A stretch of 64,000 bases of DNA from Nonomuraea zeae. Lineage in GTDB: Bacteria; Actinomycetota; Actinomycetes; Streptosporangiales; Streptosporangiaceae. Position numbers and translations under genes: made by a program. The stretch covers positions 47,802 to 111,801 of the forward strand of contig NZ_VCKX01000006.1 of NCBI RefSeq assembly GCF_005889725.1, written 5' to 3'. Of the stretch, positions 1 to 7,819 are shown piece by piece. The first letter of the stretch is position 1, and every line of letters starts with the position of its first letter. A model generated the notes under the pieces. It was not told the DNA's origin and did no database searches. It worked only from the letters and a program-made list of their open reading frames with translations.

Positions 1-289
1 AGCGGCGGACGACCCCTCTTTCTCACCTGACTGATCCCCCCAGGATCCCCCAGGACCCCGTCCAGGGATCCCGCCCAGGACCCCGGCCGGCGCTCTCACG
101 AGCCGCCGGGTCCCTCCAGCAGCGAGCGGCGGAGCGCGGCAAGCATCCCCTCCGCCGACGGGTGAAACAACGTCAGTTCAGCTAGTTCGCGAACGATCCC
201 GAGGTCTCCGCTGTGCGCGTGACCGCGCCTGGCTTCGGGCTGCCGCGAACCGTTCAGGTATCCCCCCAAGAACCACTAGGAGCATTCTC
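1..289. other. Upstream region of the chaplin-like gene; possible tail of an earlier gene
   Basis: No complete gene is visible. The first 34 bases can be read on the plus strand as a short C-terminal tail ending ADDPSFSPD and a TGA at 32-34, but another frame stays open longer, so this is only a possibility. Positions 40-95 contain imperfect C-rich repeats built on CAGGATCCC/CAGGACCCC. The palindrome TTCGCGAA lies at about 187-194 and may be part of the regulation of the downstream surface-protein gene. I see no confident promoter boxes. Confidence 0.3.
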
Positions 290-2425
290 ATGCGTACGTG
301 GGCAAAGGCATCTACTCCCGCGGCCCTTCTCGCGGTGGCCGTCATGTCGTTCGGCGGCGGCACCGCGCTGGCCGACACCTCGGGCAACGCGTCCGTCGGC
401 GGCGGCAACCAGGTCGACCTGCCGATCTCGATCCCCATCGACATCAGCGGCAACTCCGTCGCCGCGGCCGGCAGCGCGGACGCCACCTCGCAGGGCGGCG
501 CCGAGGTCGTGAACTCCCGCAGGGGCGGCATCCCCAACAGCACCTCCGGCAACGCCAGCGTGCTCGGCGGCAACCAGGTCAACGCGCCGATCAGCACGCC
601 GATCAACGCCTGCGGCAACGCCGTCTCGCTGTTCGGCAAGTCCGACGCCGGCTGCAAGGGCGGGTCCACCGTCCGCACCCAGGGCAAGGGCGGCGCGGGC
701 GGCAACCGTACCTCCGGGAACGCGAGCGTCCTGGGCGGCAACCAGATCACCGCGCCGATCTCCGCACCGATCAACGCCTGCGGCAACGCGGTGGCGATCT
801 TCGGCGACGCGACGGCGGGCTGCAAGGGCGGCTCCAGCGTCTGGAACACCGGCGTGGGCGCCGGCGGCAACCGCACCTCTGGCGACGCGGGCGTGCTCGG
901 CGGCAACCAGGTCATCGCCCCGGTCAGCGCTCCGATCAACATCTGCGGCAACGCGGTGGCGGTGCTCGGGCACGCGTTCGCGGGCTGCCGGGGCGGCTCG
1001 ACCGTCACCAACGGCGGGCCCGGACGCGGCTACCAGAGCCGTCACCAGGCCGCCGGGTCGAGCGGCAACGACACCGACGGGCGTTTCGGAGTGGGCAGCG
1101 GCAACCAGGTCATCGCGCCGATCAGCCTGCCGGTGGAAGCCTGCGGCAACGCCGTGGGCAACGCCTCGGCCGGCTGCACGGGCGGCGCCAAGGTCGAGAA
1201 CACCCACGCGGGCTCGGGGGCCGGTGGCAACACCACCTCCGGAGCGGCCGGTGTGCTGAGTGGCAACCAGGCGGTGGCGCCGATCACCGCGCCGATCAAC
1301 ATCTGCGGCAACGCGGCCGCCGTGCTCGGGCACGCGTTCGCGGGCTGCAAGGGCGGCGCCCACGTCAAGAACGGCGGGCGTGGCGCGGGCGGCAACACCA
1401 CCTCCGGGGCCGCCGGTGTGCTGAGTGGCAACCAGGCGGTGGCGCCGATCACCGCGCCGATCAACATCTGCGGCAACGCGGCCGCCGTGCTCGGTGCGTC
1501 CCGGGCCCAGTGCAAGGGCGGCGCCGGCGTCTGGCAGGGCGGTGTGGGCGCGGGCGGCAACCGTACCTCCGGCAGGGCCGGGGTGCTCGCGGGCAACCAG
1601 ATCGTCGCGCCGATCACCGCCCCGGTCAACGTCTGCGGCAACGCCGTGGCCGTCCTGGGCGACGCCGCGGCCGGATGCCTCGGCGGGGCGAACGTCGGCA
1701 GGCCCGGCGTCGAGCGGCCCTCCAGCTTCGACCGCTTCGCCGGTAGCGCCGGTCACGCCTCAGCCGCCAAGAGCGGCCTGCTGCCCGCGCTGCCCGCCGT
1801 TCCCGTCCTGGGCGGCCTGAAGGACGTCAGCGGCGTCACCCAGCAGCTCCAGAGCACGAACCTGAGCACGCTGCCCGTGGTCGGCGACACCTCGGCCTCG
1901 CTGCCGGTGGTCAAGGACGCCACAACTTCGCTGCCCGGGATCGAGGGCGCCTCCACCTCGGTGCCCGCCGTCGAGGGCGCCTCCACCGCGCTCCCCGCGG
2001 TCCGCGACGCCGCAGGTTCGGTGCCGCTGGTCCAGGACGCCTCCACGACGTTCGGCCTGCCGCAGCTGCCCGAGCTGCCGGGCCTGCCCGGCCAGGCGCA
2101 GACCCCTGCCCAGCCGAAGAAGAGCGCCCAGTCCGCGTCGGCCTCCAAGGGCGACGGCGCCGGGCGGCGGGCCCGCCCCTCGGGCCCGGTCTCCGCGCTC
2201 GACCCCGCGACCTCGCTGGTCGCCTCCACCCCGGTCGGCGGCGCGGTGACCTCCGCCACCCACAGCCTGCCCGTCGGGAACATCGGCCTGATGAGCGCCG
2301 CCCAGCCGGCCGGTGTCACCGGGATGAACTCGGGCTCCGTGCTCGCCCTCCTGCTCGGCTCGCTGCTGGCCGCTTCGGCGACCCTGTTCGGGACGGCTCG
2401 CCGGTTCCGCTTCGGCCGGAAGTAA
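290..2425 (+). CDS. Secreted surface protein with eight chaplin-like repeats and a C-terminal membrane anchor
   Basis: The 711-residue product begins with a signal peptide (about residues 1-29, ending ALA-D). Eight units of about 50 residues follow to about residue 470, each built on TSGNASVLGGNQ-x-APISAPINACGNAVA. Units 2-8 each carry two cysteines (in ACGNA/ICGNA and in AGCKGG), the chaplin pattern; unit 1 has none. Residues about 520-600 form an 11-residue repeat (LPVVGDTSAS and variants), then a linker, one hydrophobic helix (SVLALLLGSLLAASATLF) and a basic tail RRFRFGRK. Chaplins are small amyloid-forming hyphal coat proteins; long ones have two chaplin domains and an LPXTG sorting signal. 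Here the architecture is sortase-like but I see no canonical LPXTG. A role in surface hydrophobicity or attachment is inferred. The start is an ATG preceded by AGGAG. Confidence 0.85.
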   Translation: MRTWAKASTPAALLAVAVMSFGGGTALADTSGNASVGGGNQVDLPISIPIDISGNSVAAAGSADATSQGGAEVVNSRRGGIPNSTSGNASVLGGNQVNAPISTPINACGNAVSLFGKSDAGCKGGSTVRTQGKGGAGGNRTSGNASVLGGNQITAPISAPINACGNAVAIFGDATAGCKGGSSVWNTGVGAGGNRTSGDAGVLGGNQVIAPVSAPINICGNAVAVLGHAFAGCRGGSTVTNGGPGRGYQSRHQAAGSSGNDTDGRFGVGSGNQVIAPISLPVEACGNAVGNASAGCTGGAKVENTHAGSGAGGNTTSGAAGVLSGNQAVAPITAPINICGNAAAVLGHAFAGCKGGAHVKNGGRGAGGNTTSGAAGVLSGNQAVAPITAPINICGNAAAVLGASRAQCKGGAGVWQGGVGAGGNRTSGRAGVLAGNQIVAPITAPVNVCGNAVAVLGDAAAGCLGGANVGRPGVERPSSFDRFAGSAGHASAAKSGLLPALPAVPVLGGLKDVSGVTQQLQSTNLSTLPVVGDTSASLPVVKDATTSLPGIEGASTSVPAVEGASTALPAVRDAAGSVPLVQDASTTFGLPQLPELPGLPGQAQTPAQPKKSAQSASASKGDGAGRRARPSGPVSALDPATSLVASTPVGGAVTSATHSLPVGNIGLMSAAQPAGVTGMNSGSVLALLLGSLLAASATLFGTARRFRFGRK

Positions 2426-2522
2426 GCGACCCGCCGGTTCCGGTTCGGCCGCAAGCAGACGGCCGGCCGGTTCCGGTCCGGCCGCGGACAAGCGGTCCCG
2501 CGAGTTCCGGTTCGGTCAGAAG
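2399..2522 (+). repeat. Four tandem 33-34 bp copies of the anchor-tail coding sequence, three beyond the stop codon
   Basis: The last codons of the chaplin-like gene (CGCCGGTTCCGCTTCGG..., encoding RRFRFGRK, 2399-2422) recur at 2432-2455, 2465-2488 and 2499-2522 with spacing 33, 33 and 34 bases. The first two extra copies remain in frame after the TAA at 2423. This looks like tandem duplication of the gene's 3' end, or a larger ancestral tail cut by a stop mutation. Confidence 0.75.
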
Positions 2523-2592
2523 TCAGGAAAACGGATAGCACGAAAACCAAGTACGGCTACTGCTCACAGCCCGTGAGCAGTCAGCGATAGAC

Positions 2593-2633
2593 GCTTTGCC
2601 CGTTCCGGGGGCGCGGCCCGGGGCGGGCAAAGC
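2593..2633. terminator. Hairpin terminator between convergent genes
   Basis: The arms GCTTTGCCCG (2593-2602) and CGGGCAAAGC (2624-2633) are perfectly complementary around a GC-rich loop. The hairpin sits between the plus-strand chaplin-like gene and the minus-strand DUF5703 gene, so it can serve both directions. No long T-run follows, as is usual in actinomycetes. Confidence 0.7.
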
Positions 2634-2644
2634 CATGTCCACGT

Positions 2645-2830
2645 TCAGAGCGTCCTGCGGACCCGCATGACCTTGCGGCGCAGCCGTACGTGCCGGCTGC
2701 CGTCCGGATGCACACGGACGCGCGCGAGCTCCCACTGCCCGTACTCTGCGTGTTCGGTCAGCAGTTGACGTGCTGCTTCGCGAGTGAGGTCGCGTGGAAT
2801 GAAGATATCCATGTAGGAGTAGTCGAGCAC
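2645..2830 (-). CDS. DUF5703 family small protein
   Basis: The 61-residue protein (MLDYSYMDIFIPRDLTREAA...) matches my memory of the DUF5703 family: a conserved FIPRDLTREAARQLLTEHAEYG core followed by WEL and a basic DGSRHVRLRR tail. The function of the family is unknown. It is small, soluble and strongly basic at the C-terminus, which would fit nucleic-acid or ribosome contact, but that is speculation. It is convergent with the chaplin-like gene and divergent from topA, with about 190 bp between it and the topA start. Confidence 0.75.
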   Translation of the reverse strand: MLDYSYMDIFIPRDLTREAARQLLTEHAEYGQWELARVRVHPDGSRHVRLRRKVMRVRRTL

Positions 2831-3019
2831 AACGATTAGTCTCCAGGGTGAGTCAGGGCGCCATGCCGCTCGATGGGCCTTATTCTGCGTGCTTGCGGGT
2901 GGACCCGGAAGCTAGTGGGTAGCCCGGGGGAAGGAAATTTCCGCGAGTCGGGTTACCTTTCAGTCTGTGCCGACTCCCGGCAGGGGGATTTGCAAGCGAA
3001 CAGCGAGGTAGGAAGCAGC

Positions 3020-5701
3020 GTGCCAGCCAAGAACGGCAGCGCCGGCGGAACACGCCTGGTGATCGTCGAGTCGCCCGCCAAGGCGAAGACGATTGCCGGG
3101 TACCTCGGGCGCGGCTACATCGTCGAATCGAGCATCGGCCACATCCGCGATCTGCCGGAGAGGGCCGACGACATCCCCGAGAAGTACAAGGGGGCGCCAT
3201 GGGCGCGTCTGGGTGTCAATGTCGAGCACGAGTTCGAGCCGCTGTACGTGGTCAACGCCGACAAGAGGTCGCAGGTCAACAAGCTGCGGCAGCTGCTGAA
3301 GGACGCTGACGAGCTCTATCTGGCCACTGACGAGGACCGCGAGGGCGAGGCCATCGCGTGGCACCTGCGTGAGGTGCTCAAGCCCAAGGTGCCGGTGCAC
3401 CGCATGGTGTTCCACGAGATCACCCCACAGGCCATCCGCGACGCCGTGTCCAACCCGCGCGACCTCAACCTGCGCCTGGTGGACGCCCAGGAGACCCGGC
3501 GCATCCTCGACCGCCTCTACGGCTACGAGGTCAGCCCGGTCCTGTGGAAGAAGGTCAAGCCCCGCTTGTCCGCCGGTCGCGTGCAGTCCGTGGCGACCAG
3601 GCTGGTGGTGGAGCGCGAGCGGGAGCGGATGGCGTTCACGCCCGCCCACTACTGGGACCTGCAGGCGCTCTTCGACACCAACAAGGCCGAGGAGCGGCCG
3701 CGCGACTTCACCGGGACGCTGACGCAGGTCGACGGCAGGCGGGTGGCGCAGGGGCGCGACTTCGCCAGCACGGGCCGGCTGAAGAACGCCGACGTGCTGC
3801 ACCTGTCCGAGGCCGCCGCGGGCGAGCTGGCGGGCCGGCTCCAGGGGGCGTCGTTCGCGGTCAAGTCCGTGGAGCGCAAGCCGTACACGCGTAAGCCGTA
3901 CGCGCCGTTCCGGACGACCACGTTGCAGCAGGAGGCCAGCCGGAAGCTGGGGTTCTCCGCCAAGTACACGATGCAGGTCGCGCAGCGGCTCTACGAGAAC
4001 GGCTTCATCACCTACATGCGTACCGACAGCATCACGCTGTCGGAGACGGCGGTCGCGGCCGCGCGGTCGCAGGCGATCAAGCTGTACGGCGCCGCGTACG
4101 TGCCGGACAAGCCGCGCGTCTACAGCAGCAAGGTCAAGAGCGCGCAGGAGGCGCACGAGGCCATCCGGCCCTCCGGCGAGGAGTTCCGCACGCCGGGCGA
4201 GACCGGGCTGTCCGGTGACATGTTCCGGCTGTACGAGCTGATCTGGCAGCGGACCGTGTCCTCGCAGATGAAGGACGCGGTCGGCGAGTCGGTCACCGTC
4301 AAGGTGGGCGGCAGGTCGTCGTCGGGCGAGGACGTCGAGTTCAGCGCCTCCGGCCGGACGATCACTTTCTATGGGTTCCTGAAGGCGTACGTCGAGGGGT
4401 CCGACGACCCGTCGACCGACCGCGACGACTCCGAGAAGCGGCTGCCGAACCTCGCGGAGGGCGACGCGCTGACCGTGTCGCGGCTCGACGTGGCCGGCCA
4501 CTCGACCAAGCCGCCGGCCCGCTATACCGAGGCGTCGCTGGTCAAGGAGCTGGAGGATCGGGAGATCGGGCGGCCTTCGACGTACGCCTCGATCATCGGG
4601 ACGATCCTCGACCGCGGTTACGTGTTCAAGAAGGGCACGGCGCTGGTGCCGTCGTTCCTGGCGTTCGCGGTGGTCAACCTGCTGGAGCAGCATTTCGGCA
4701 ACCTGGTCGACTACGACTTCACGGCCGAGATGGAGAAGGTGCTCGACGACATCGCCAACGACCGGGCCGAACGGGTGCCCGAGCTGCAGCGCTTCTACTA
4801 CGGCGCCGACGGTGACGAGGGTCTCAAGGAGATGGTCACCGACCTCGGCGACATCGACGCCAAGGAGATCAGCTCGTTCCCCGTCCGGGACTCGGATATC
4901 GTTCTACGAGTCGGCCGATACGGCCCCTACCTGGACAGGGACGGCGCACGGGTCAACGTGCCCGAGGACATGACGCCCGACGAGCTGACCGCGGAGAAGG
5001 CCGAGGAGCTGTTCTCGCGGCCGACGGGTGACCGGGAGCTGGGGCCCGACCCGGTGACCGGGCACATGATCGTGGCGAAGGACGGCCGGTACGGGCCTTA
5101 TGTGACGGAGATCCTGCCGGAGCCGTCGGAGGAGGAGACTCCGAAGCGGCGCACGAAGAAGGCCGACGCGCCGAAGCCCCGTACGAGCTCGCTGTTCAAG
5201 ACGATGTCGCTCGACACGATCACGCTGGACGACGCGCTCAAGCTGCTGGCGATCCCCAGGCCCGTGGGCGAGCTGGACGGCGAGGAGGTCGTGGCGCACA
5301 ACGGGAAGTTCGGCCCGTACCTGAAGAAGGGCACCGACTCGCGTTCGCTGGCTTCGGAAGAAGACCTGCTGACGGTCACGATCGAGCAGGCGAAGGAGCT
5401 GTTCGCGCAGCCCAAGCAGCGGGGGCGGCGGGCCGCGGCGGCCGCGCCGCTGCGCGAGCTGGGCAACGATCCCGCCTCCAAGAAGCCCGTCGTGGTGAAG
5501 GAGGGACGTTTCGGGCCCTACGTGACAGACGGGGAGACGAACGCCTCGCTCCGCAAGGGCGACACGGTGGAGCAGATCACGATCGAGCGGGCGGCCGAGC
5601 TGCTGGCCGAGCGTCGTGAGCGGGCTCCGGCACCGAAGAAGACCACGCGGAAGGCTCCGGCGAAAAAGGCACCCGCGAAGAAGCCGGCGGCCAAATCCTA
5701 A
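3020..5701 (+). CDS. topA: DNA topoisomerase I (type IA)
   Basis: This enzyme relaxes negative supercoils by single-strand passage. The Toprim domain is at the N-terminus (LVIVESPAKAKTI, then ATDEDREGEAIAWH), and the active-site tyrosine lies in GFITYMRTDS. The GRPSTYASI motif and four C-terminal repeats with a GRYGPY/GKFGPY core follow, and the protein ends in the Lys/Ala/Pro-rich tail (KKAPAKKPAAKS) typical of actinobacterial TopA. I chose the GTG at 3020 because GAGGTAGGAAG lies just upstream and homologous sequence starts here; the frame stays open to 2873, but those extra 49 residues look non-coding. The product is 893 residues. Confidence 0.95.
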   Translation: MPAKNGSAGGTRLVIVESPAKAKTIAGYLGRGYIVESSIGHIRDLPERADDIPEKYKGAPWARLGVNVEHEFEPLYVVNADKRSQVNKLRQLLKDADELYLATDEDREGEAIAWHLREVLKPKVPVHRMVFHEITPQAIRDAVSNPRDLNLRLVDAQETRRILDRLYGYEVSPVLWKKVKPRLSAGRVQSVATRLVVERERERMAFTPAHYWDLQALFDTNKAEERPRDFTGTLTQVDGRRVAQGRDFASTGRLKNADVLHLSEAAAGELAGRLQGASFAVKSVERKPYTRKPYAPFRTTTLQQEASRKLGFSAKYTMQVAQRLYENGFITYMRTDSITLSETAVAAARSQAIKLYGAAYVPDKPRVYSSKVKSAQEAHEAIRPSGEEFRTPGETGLSGDMFRLYELIWQRTVSSQMKDAVGESVTVKVGGRSSSGEDVEFSASGRTITFYGFLKAYVEGSDDPSTDRDDSEKRLPNLAEGDALTVSRLDVAGHSTKPPARYTEASLVKELEDREIGRPSTYASIIGTILDRGYVFKKGTALVPSFLAFAVVNLLEQHFGNLVDYDFTAEMEKVLDDIANDRAERVPELQRFYYGADGDEGLKEMVTDLGDIDAKEISSFPVRDSDIVLRVGRYGPYLDRDGARVNVPEDMTPDELTAEKAEELFSRPTGDRELGPDPVTGHMIVAKDGRYGPYVTEILPEPSEEETPKRRTKKADAPKPRTSSLFKTMSLDTITLDDALKLLAIPRPVGELDGEEVVAHNGKFGPYLKKGTDSRSLASEEDLLTVTIEQAKELFAQPKQRGRRAAAAAPLRELGNDPASKKPVVVKEGRFGPYVTDGETNASLRKGDTVEQITIERAAELLAERRERAPAPKKTTRKAPAKKAPAKKPAAKS

Positions 5702-5715
5702 GTAGCATCGTTTAT

Positions 5716-7047
5716 GTGTTCGTTTTGATCTTCGTGGCCGCGGTGCTGCTGGCGCATTACTACCTGTGGCACCGGCTGGTCCGCCGCACCACGGGCCCCG
5801 GGCGGTTACGCAAGTCGCTGACCTGGGGTTTGGCGGCTCTGCTCGCGGTGCTCGTGACGACGTTCGTGGGCGCGAGGATGGGGCTGGAGAGCTGGGTGGC
5901 CTGGCCGGGCTACATCTGGCTGGCGGTGATGTTCTACCTGGTCGTGATCCTCGCGGTGCTGGAGATTCCGCGGGCCGTGGTGGCGGCGGTCCTGCGCAGG
6001 GCCGGGCGTCGGGAGCGGGCGCCGGAAGCGACGCCCGAGCCGGTCGCGGTCCTGGCGGGCACGGCCGCACCGGCGGATCAACCCTCCTCTGGGCCTGCGG
6101 CCGGTCTGGAGCCTCCGGCTGGTCTGGAGCCTCCGGCTGGTTTGGAGTCTCCGGTGTCTCCGGTTGGTTCCGGGGAGGACGCGCCCGCCGCGGCCAGGGC
6201 GGTGGCGGGCGACATGAGCAGGCGGCTCTTTCTCGGGCGGACCACCGCCGCCATCGCGGGCGTGAGCGCGCTGGCCACGGTCGGGTACGGCATGTCGGCC
6301 GCACTCGGCGACCCCGTGATCGAACGGGTCAAGGTCGCGCTGCCCAAGCTGGATTCGCGGCTCGGCGGCCTGCGCTTCGCCGTGGTGAGCGACATCCATC
6401 TCGGCCCGCTGACGGGCATCGGGCACACCGAGCGGATCGTCCGCATGATCAACGGGCTCGAGGCCGACGTCGTAGCGATCGTGGGTGACCTGGTCGACGG
6501 GTCGGTGGCCCAGCTCGGCGCACTGGCCAAGCCGCTGAAGAGCCTCGAGTCCCGTTACGGGGCCTTCTTCGTCACCGGCAATCACGAATACTTCGCGCCG
6601 GAAGGCCCAGGCGAGTGGATCGAGGAGCTCGGGGAGCTCGGTGTCCGCTCGTTGCGAAACGAACGCGTGGAGATCAGGCACCAGGGCGCGGTGCTCGACC
6701 TGGCCGGCGTCAACGACGTGGGCGGCGCCGCCACCGGGGACGGCCCCGATTTCGCGAAGGCGCTCGGCGGGCGCGACGCCGGCCGGTCCACGGTGCTGCT
6801 CGCGCACCAGCCGATCCAGGTCTCCGAGGCCGCGCGGCACGGCGTGGACCTGCAACTGTCCGGGCACACGCACGGCGGGCAGATCGCGCCGTTCAACCTG
6901 GTGGTGGGGCTGCAGCAACCGGTGGTGTCGGGCCTGGCCACGGTCGACGGCGTGCAGGTCTACGTGTCCAGGGGCGCCGGGTTCTGGGGGCCGCCGGTGC
7001 GCGTCGGGGCTCCGCCGGAGATCACGCTGCTGGAGCTGCGCAGCTGA
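5716..7047 (+). CDS. Membrane-anchored metallophosphoesterase
   Basis: This is a calcineurin-like phosphoesterase of the YkuE/YaeI type. The first 95 residues contain three hydrophobic helices, followed by a Pro/Gly-rich linker with repeats of LEPPAG. A twin-arginine-like SRRLFLGR plus hydrophobic stretch precedes the catalytic domain. All metal-binding signatures are visible: VVSDIHLGP, VGDLVDGS, GNHEYF, AHQP and SGHTHGGQ. The active domain is therefore probably outside the membrane, acting on a phospholipid or phosphodiester substrate that cannot be named from sequence. GTG start at 5716, 14 bp after topA. Confidence 0.88.
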   Translation: MFVLIFVAAVLLAHYYLWHRLVRRTTGPGRLRKSLTWGLAALLAVLVTTFVGARMGLESWVAWPGYIWLAVMFYLVVILAVLEIPRAVVAAVLRRAGRRERAPEATPEPVAVLAGTAAPADQPSSGPAAGLEPPAGLEPPAGLESPVSPVGSGEDAPAAARAVAGDMSRRLFLGRTTAAIAGVSALATVGYGMSAALGDPVIERVKVALPKLDSRLGGLRFAVVSDIHLGPLTGIGHTERIVRMINGLEADVVAIVGDLVDGSVAQLGALAKPLKSLESRYGAFFVTGNHEYFAPEGPGEWIEELGELGVRSLRNERVEIRHQGAVLDLAGVNDVGGAATGDGPDFAKALGGRDAGRSTVLLAHQPIQVSEAARHGVDLQLSGHTHGGQIAPFNLVVGLQQPVVSGLATVDGVQVYVSRGAGFWGPPVRVGAPPEITLLELRS

Positions 7048-7088
7048 CCTTCCGCTGTCCGGTGGTCACGCCGTGCCATCGTGGCGTA

Positions 7089-7104
7089 GTATCCAACCGG
7101 ATAC
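7089..7104. promoter_or_regulatory. Palindromic operator candidate in the XRE gene leader
   Basis: The sequence GTATCC-AACC-GGATAC is a perfect inverted repeat with 6-bp arms and lies 16 bp upstream of the XRE regulator's ATG, just before its GGAGG ribosome-binding site. The position suggests autoregulation by the encoded HTH protein; this is inferred from placement only. Confidence 0.55.
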
Positions 7105-7120
7105 CCTTCGGAGGTGCAGC

Positions 7121-7678
7121 ATGGTCTCTTCGCCGGTGGAGGAGGCGCTTCAGCAGGAGGTCGCCTTCTGGGCCAAGCGCGGCGGGCTGCTGTTCAAGCA
7201 GGCCAGGCATGCCGCGAGTCTCAATCAGAAGGCGCTGGCCGGCGTCAGCGGCACGTCGAGGACGACGCTGTCGGCCTATGAGCACGGCAGGAAGTCGCCG
7301 ACGCTGGAGACCGCGGGGCGCATCCTCGACGCCGCCGGGTTCCGGCTGGTGCTGGAGGCGAAGGTCGAGTTCGCCGCCCATGCGGGCGCGGACGGCCGGG
7401 CGTTCCACGTGCCGAGCCGGCTGCCGCGGCTGCCGGTCGCCGCCGCGCTGGGTGTCGCGCGGCTGGGCGGGCGGGTCTACGATCTGGCCGACAGGGATGA
7501 GCGGCGGGCGGCCTACGTCGCGCTCCTACGCGAGGGGAGTCCGCAGGAGCTGCTCGATCACGTGGACGGGGTGCTGCTCGTCGAGCTCTGGGACGAGCTC
7601 GTTCTGCCGCCGGAGATCCGTGCCGGATGGTGGCCTTTGGTGGAAGAGGCCCGACATGAGGCCGGAGTTGTGAATTGA
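7121..7678 (+). CDS. XRE-family HTH transcriptional regulator
   Basis: The 185-residue protein has a helix-turn-helix at residues about 20-65 (FKQARHAASLNQKALAGVSG-TSRTTLSAYEHGRKSPTLETAGRIL). A uncharacterised C-terminal region of about 110 residues follows (VARLGGRVYDLADRDERRAAYVALLREG). HTH proteins of this size and layout often act as antitoxins for AbiEii-type nucleotidyltransferases, but no toxin gene is adjacent. ATG with GGAGGTG upstream. Confidence 0.85.
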   Translation: MVSSPVEEALQQEVAFWAKRGGLLFKQARHAASLNQKALAGVSGTSRTTLSAYEHGRKSPTLETAGRILDAAGFRLVLEAKVEFAAHAGADGRAFHVPSRLPRLPVAAALGVARLGGRVYDLADRDERRAAYVALLREGSPQELLDHVDGVLLVELWDELVLPPEIRAGWWPLVEEARHEAGVVN

Positions 7679-7819
7679 TGATGTTTTTGGGGGCCTATTC
7701 CAGGTGTGTAACCTGCGCACCGGCCCGCGATCGTAATACCCTCAGCCACGTGCAGCCGGGAATATCTGGCTCATCTCTTGACTACCCGCTTCTGGCCAAC
7801 ACCTGGATACGCTGAAATC

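Noticed and set aside
7121..7678. Complete toxin-antitoxin pair around the XRE regulator
   Set aside because: Flanking genes are a metallophosphoesterase and tmk, neither a toxin candidate.
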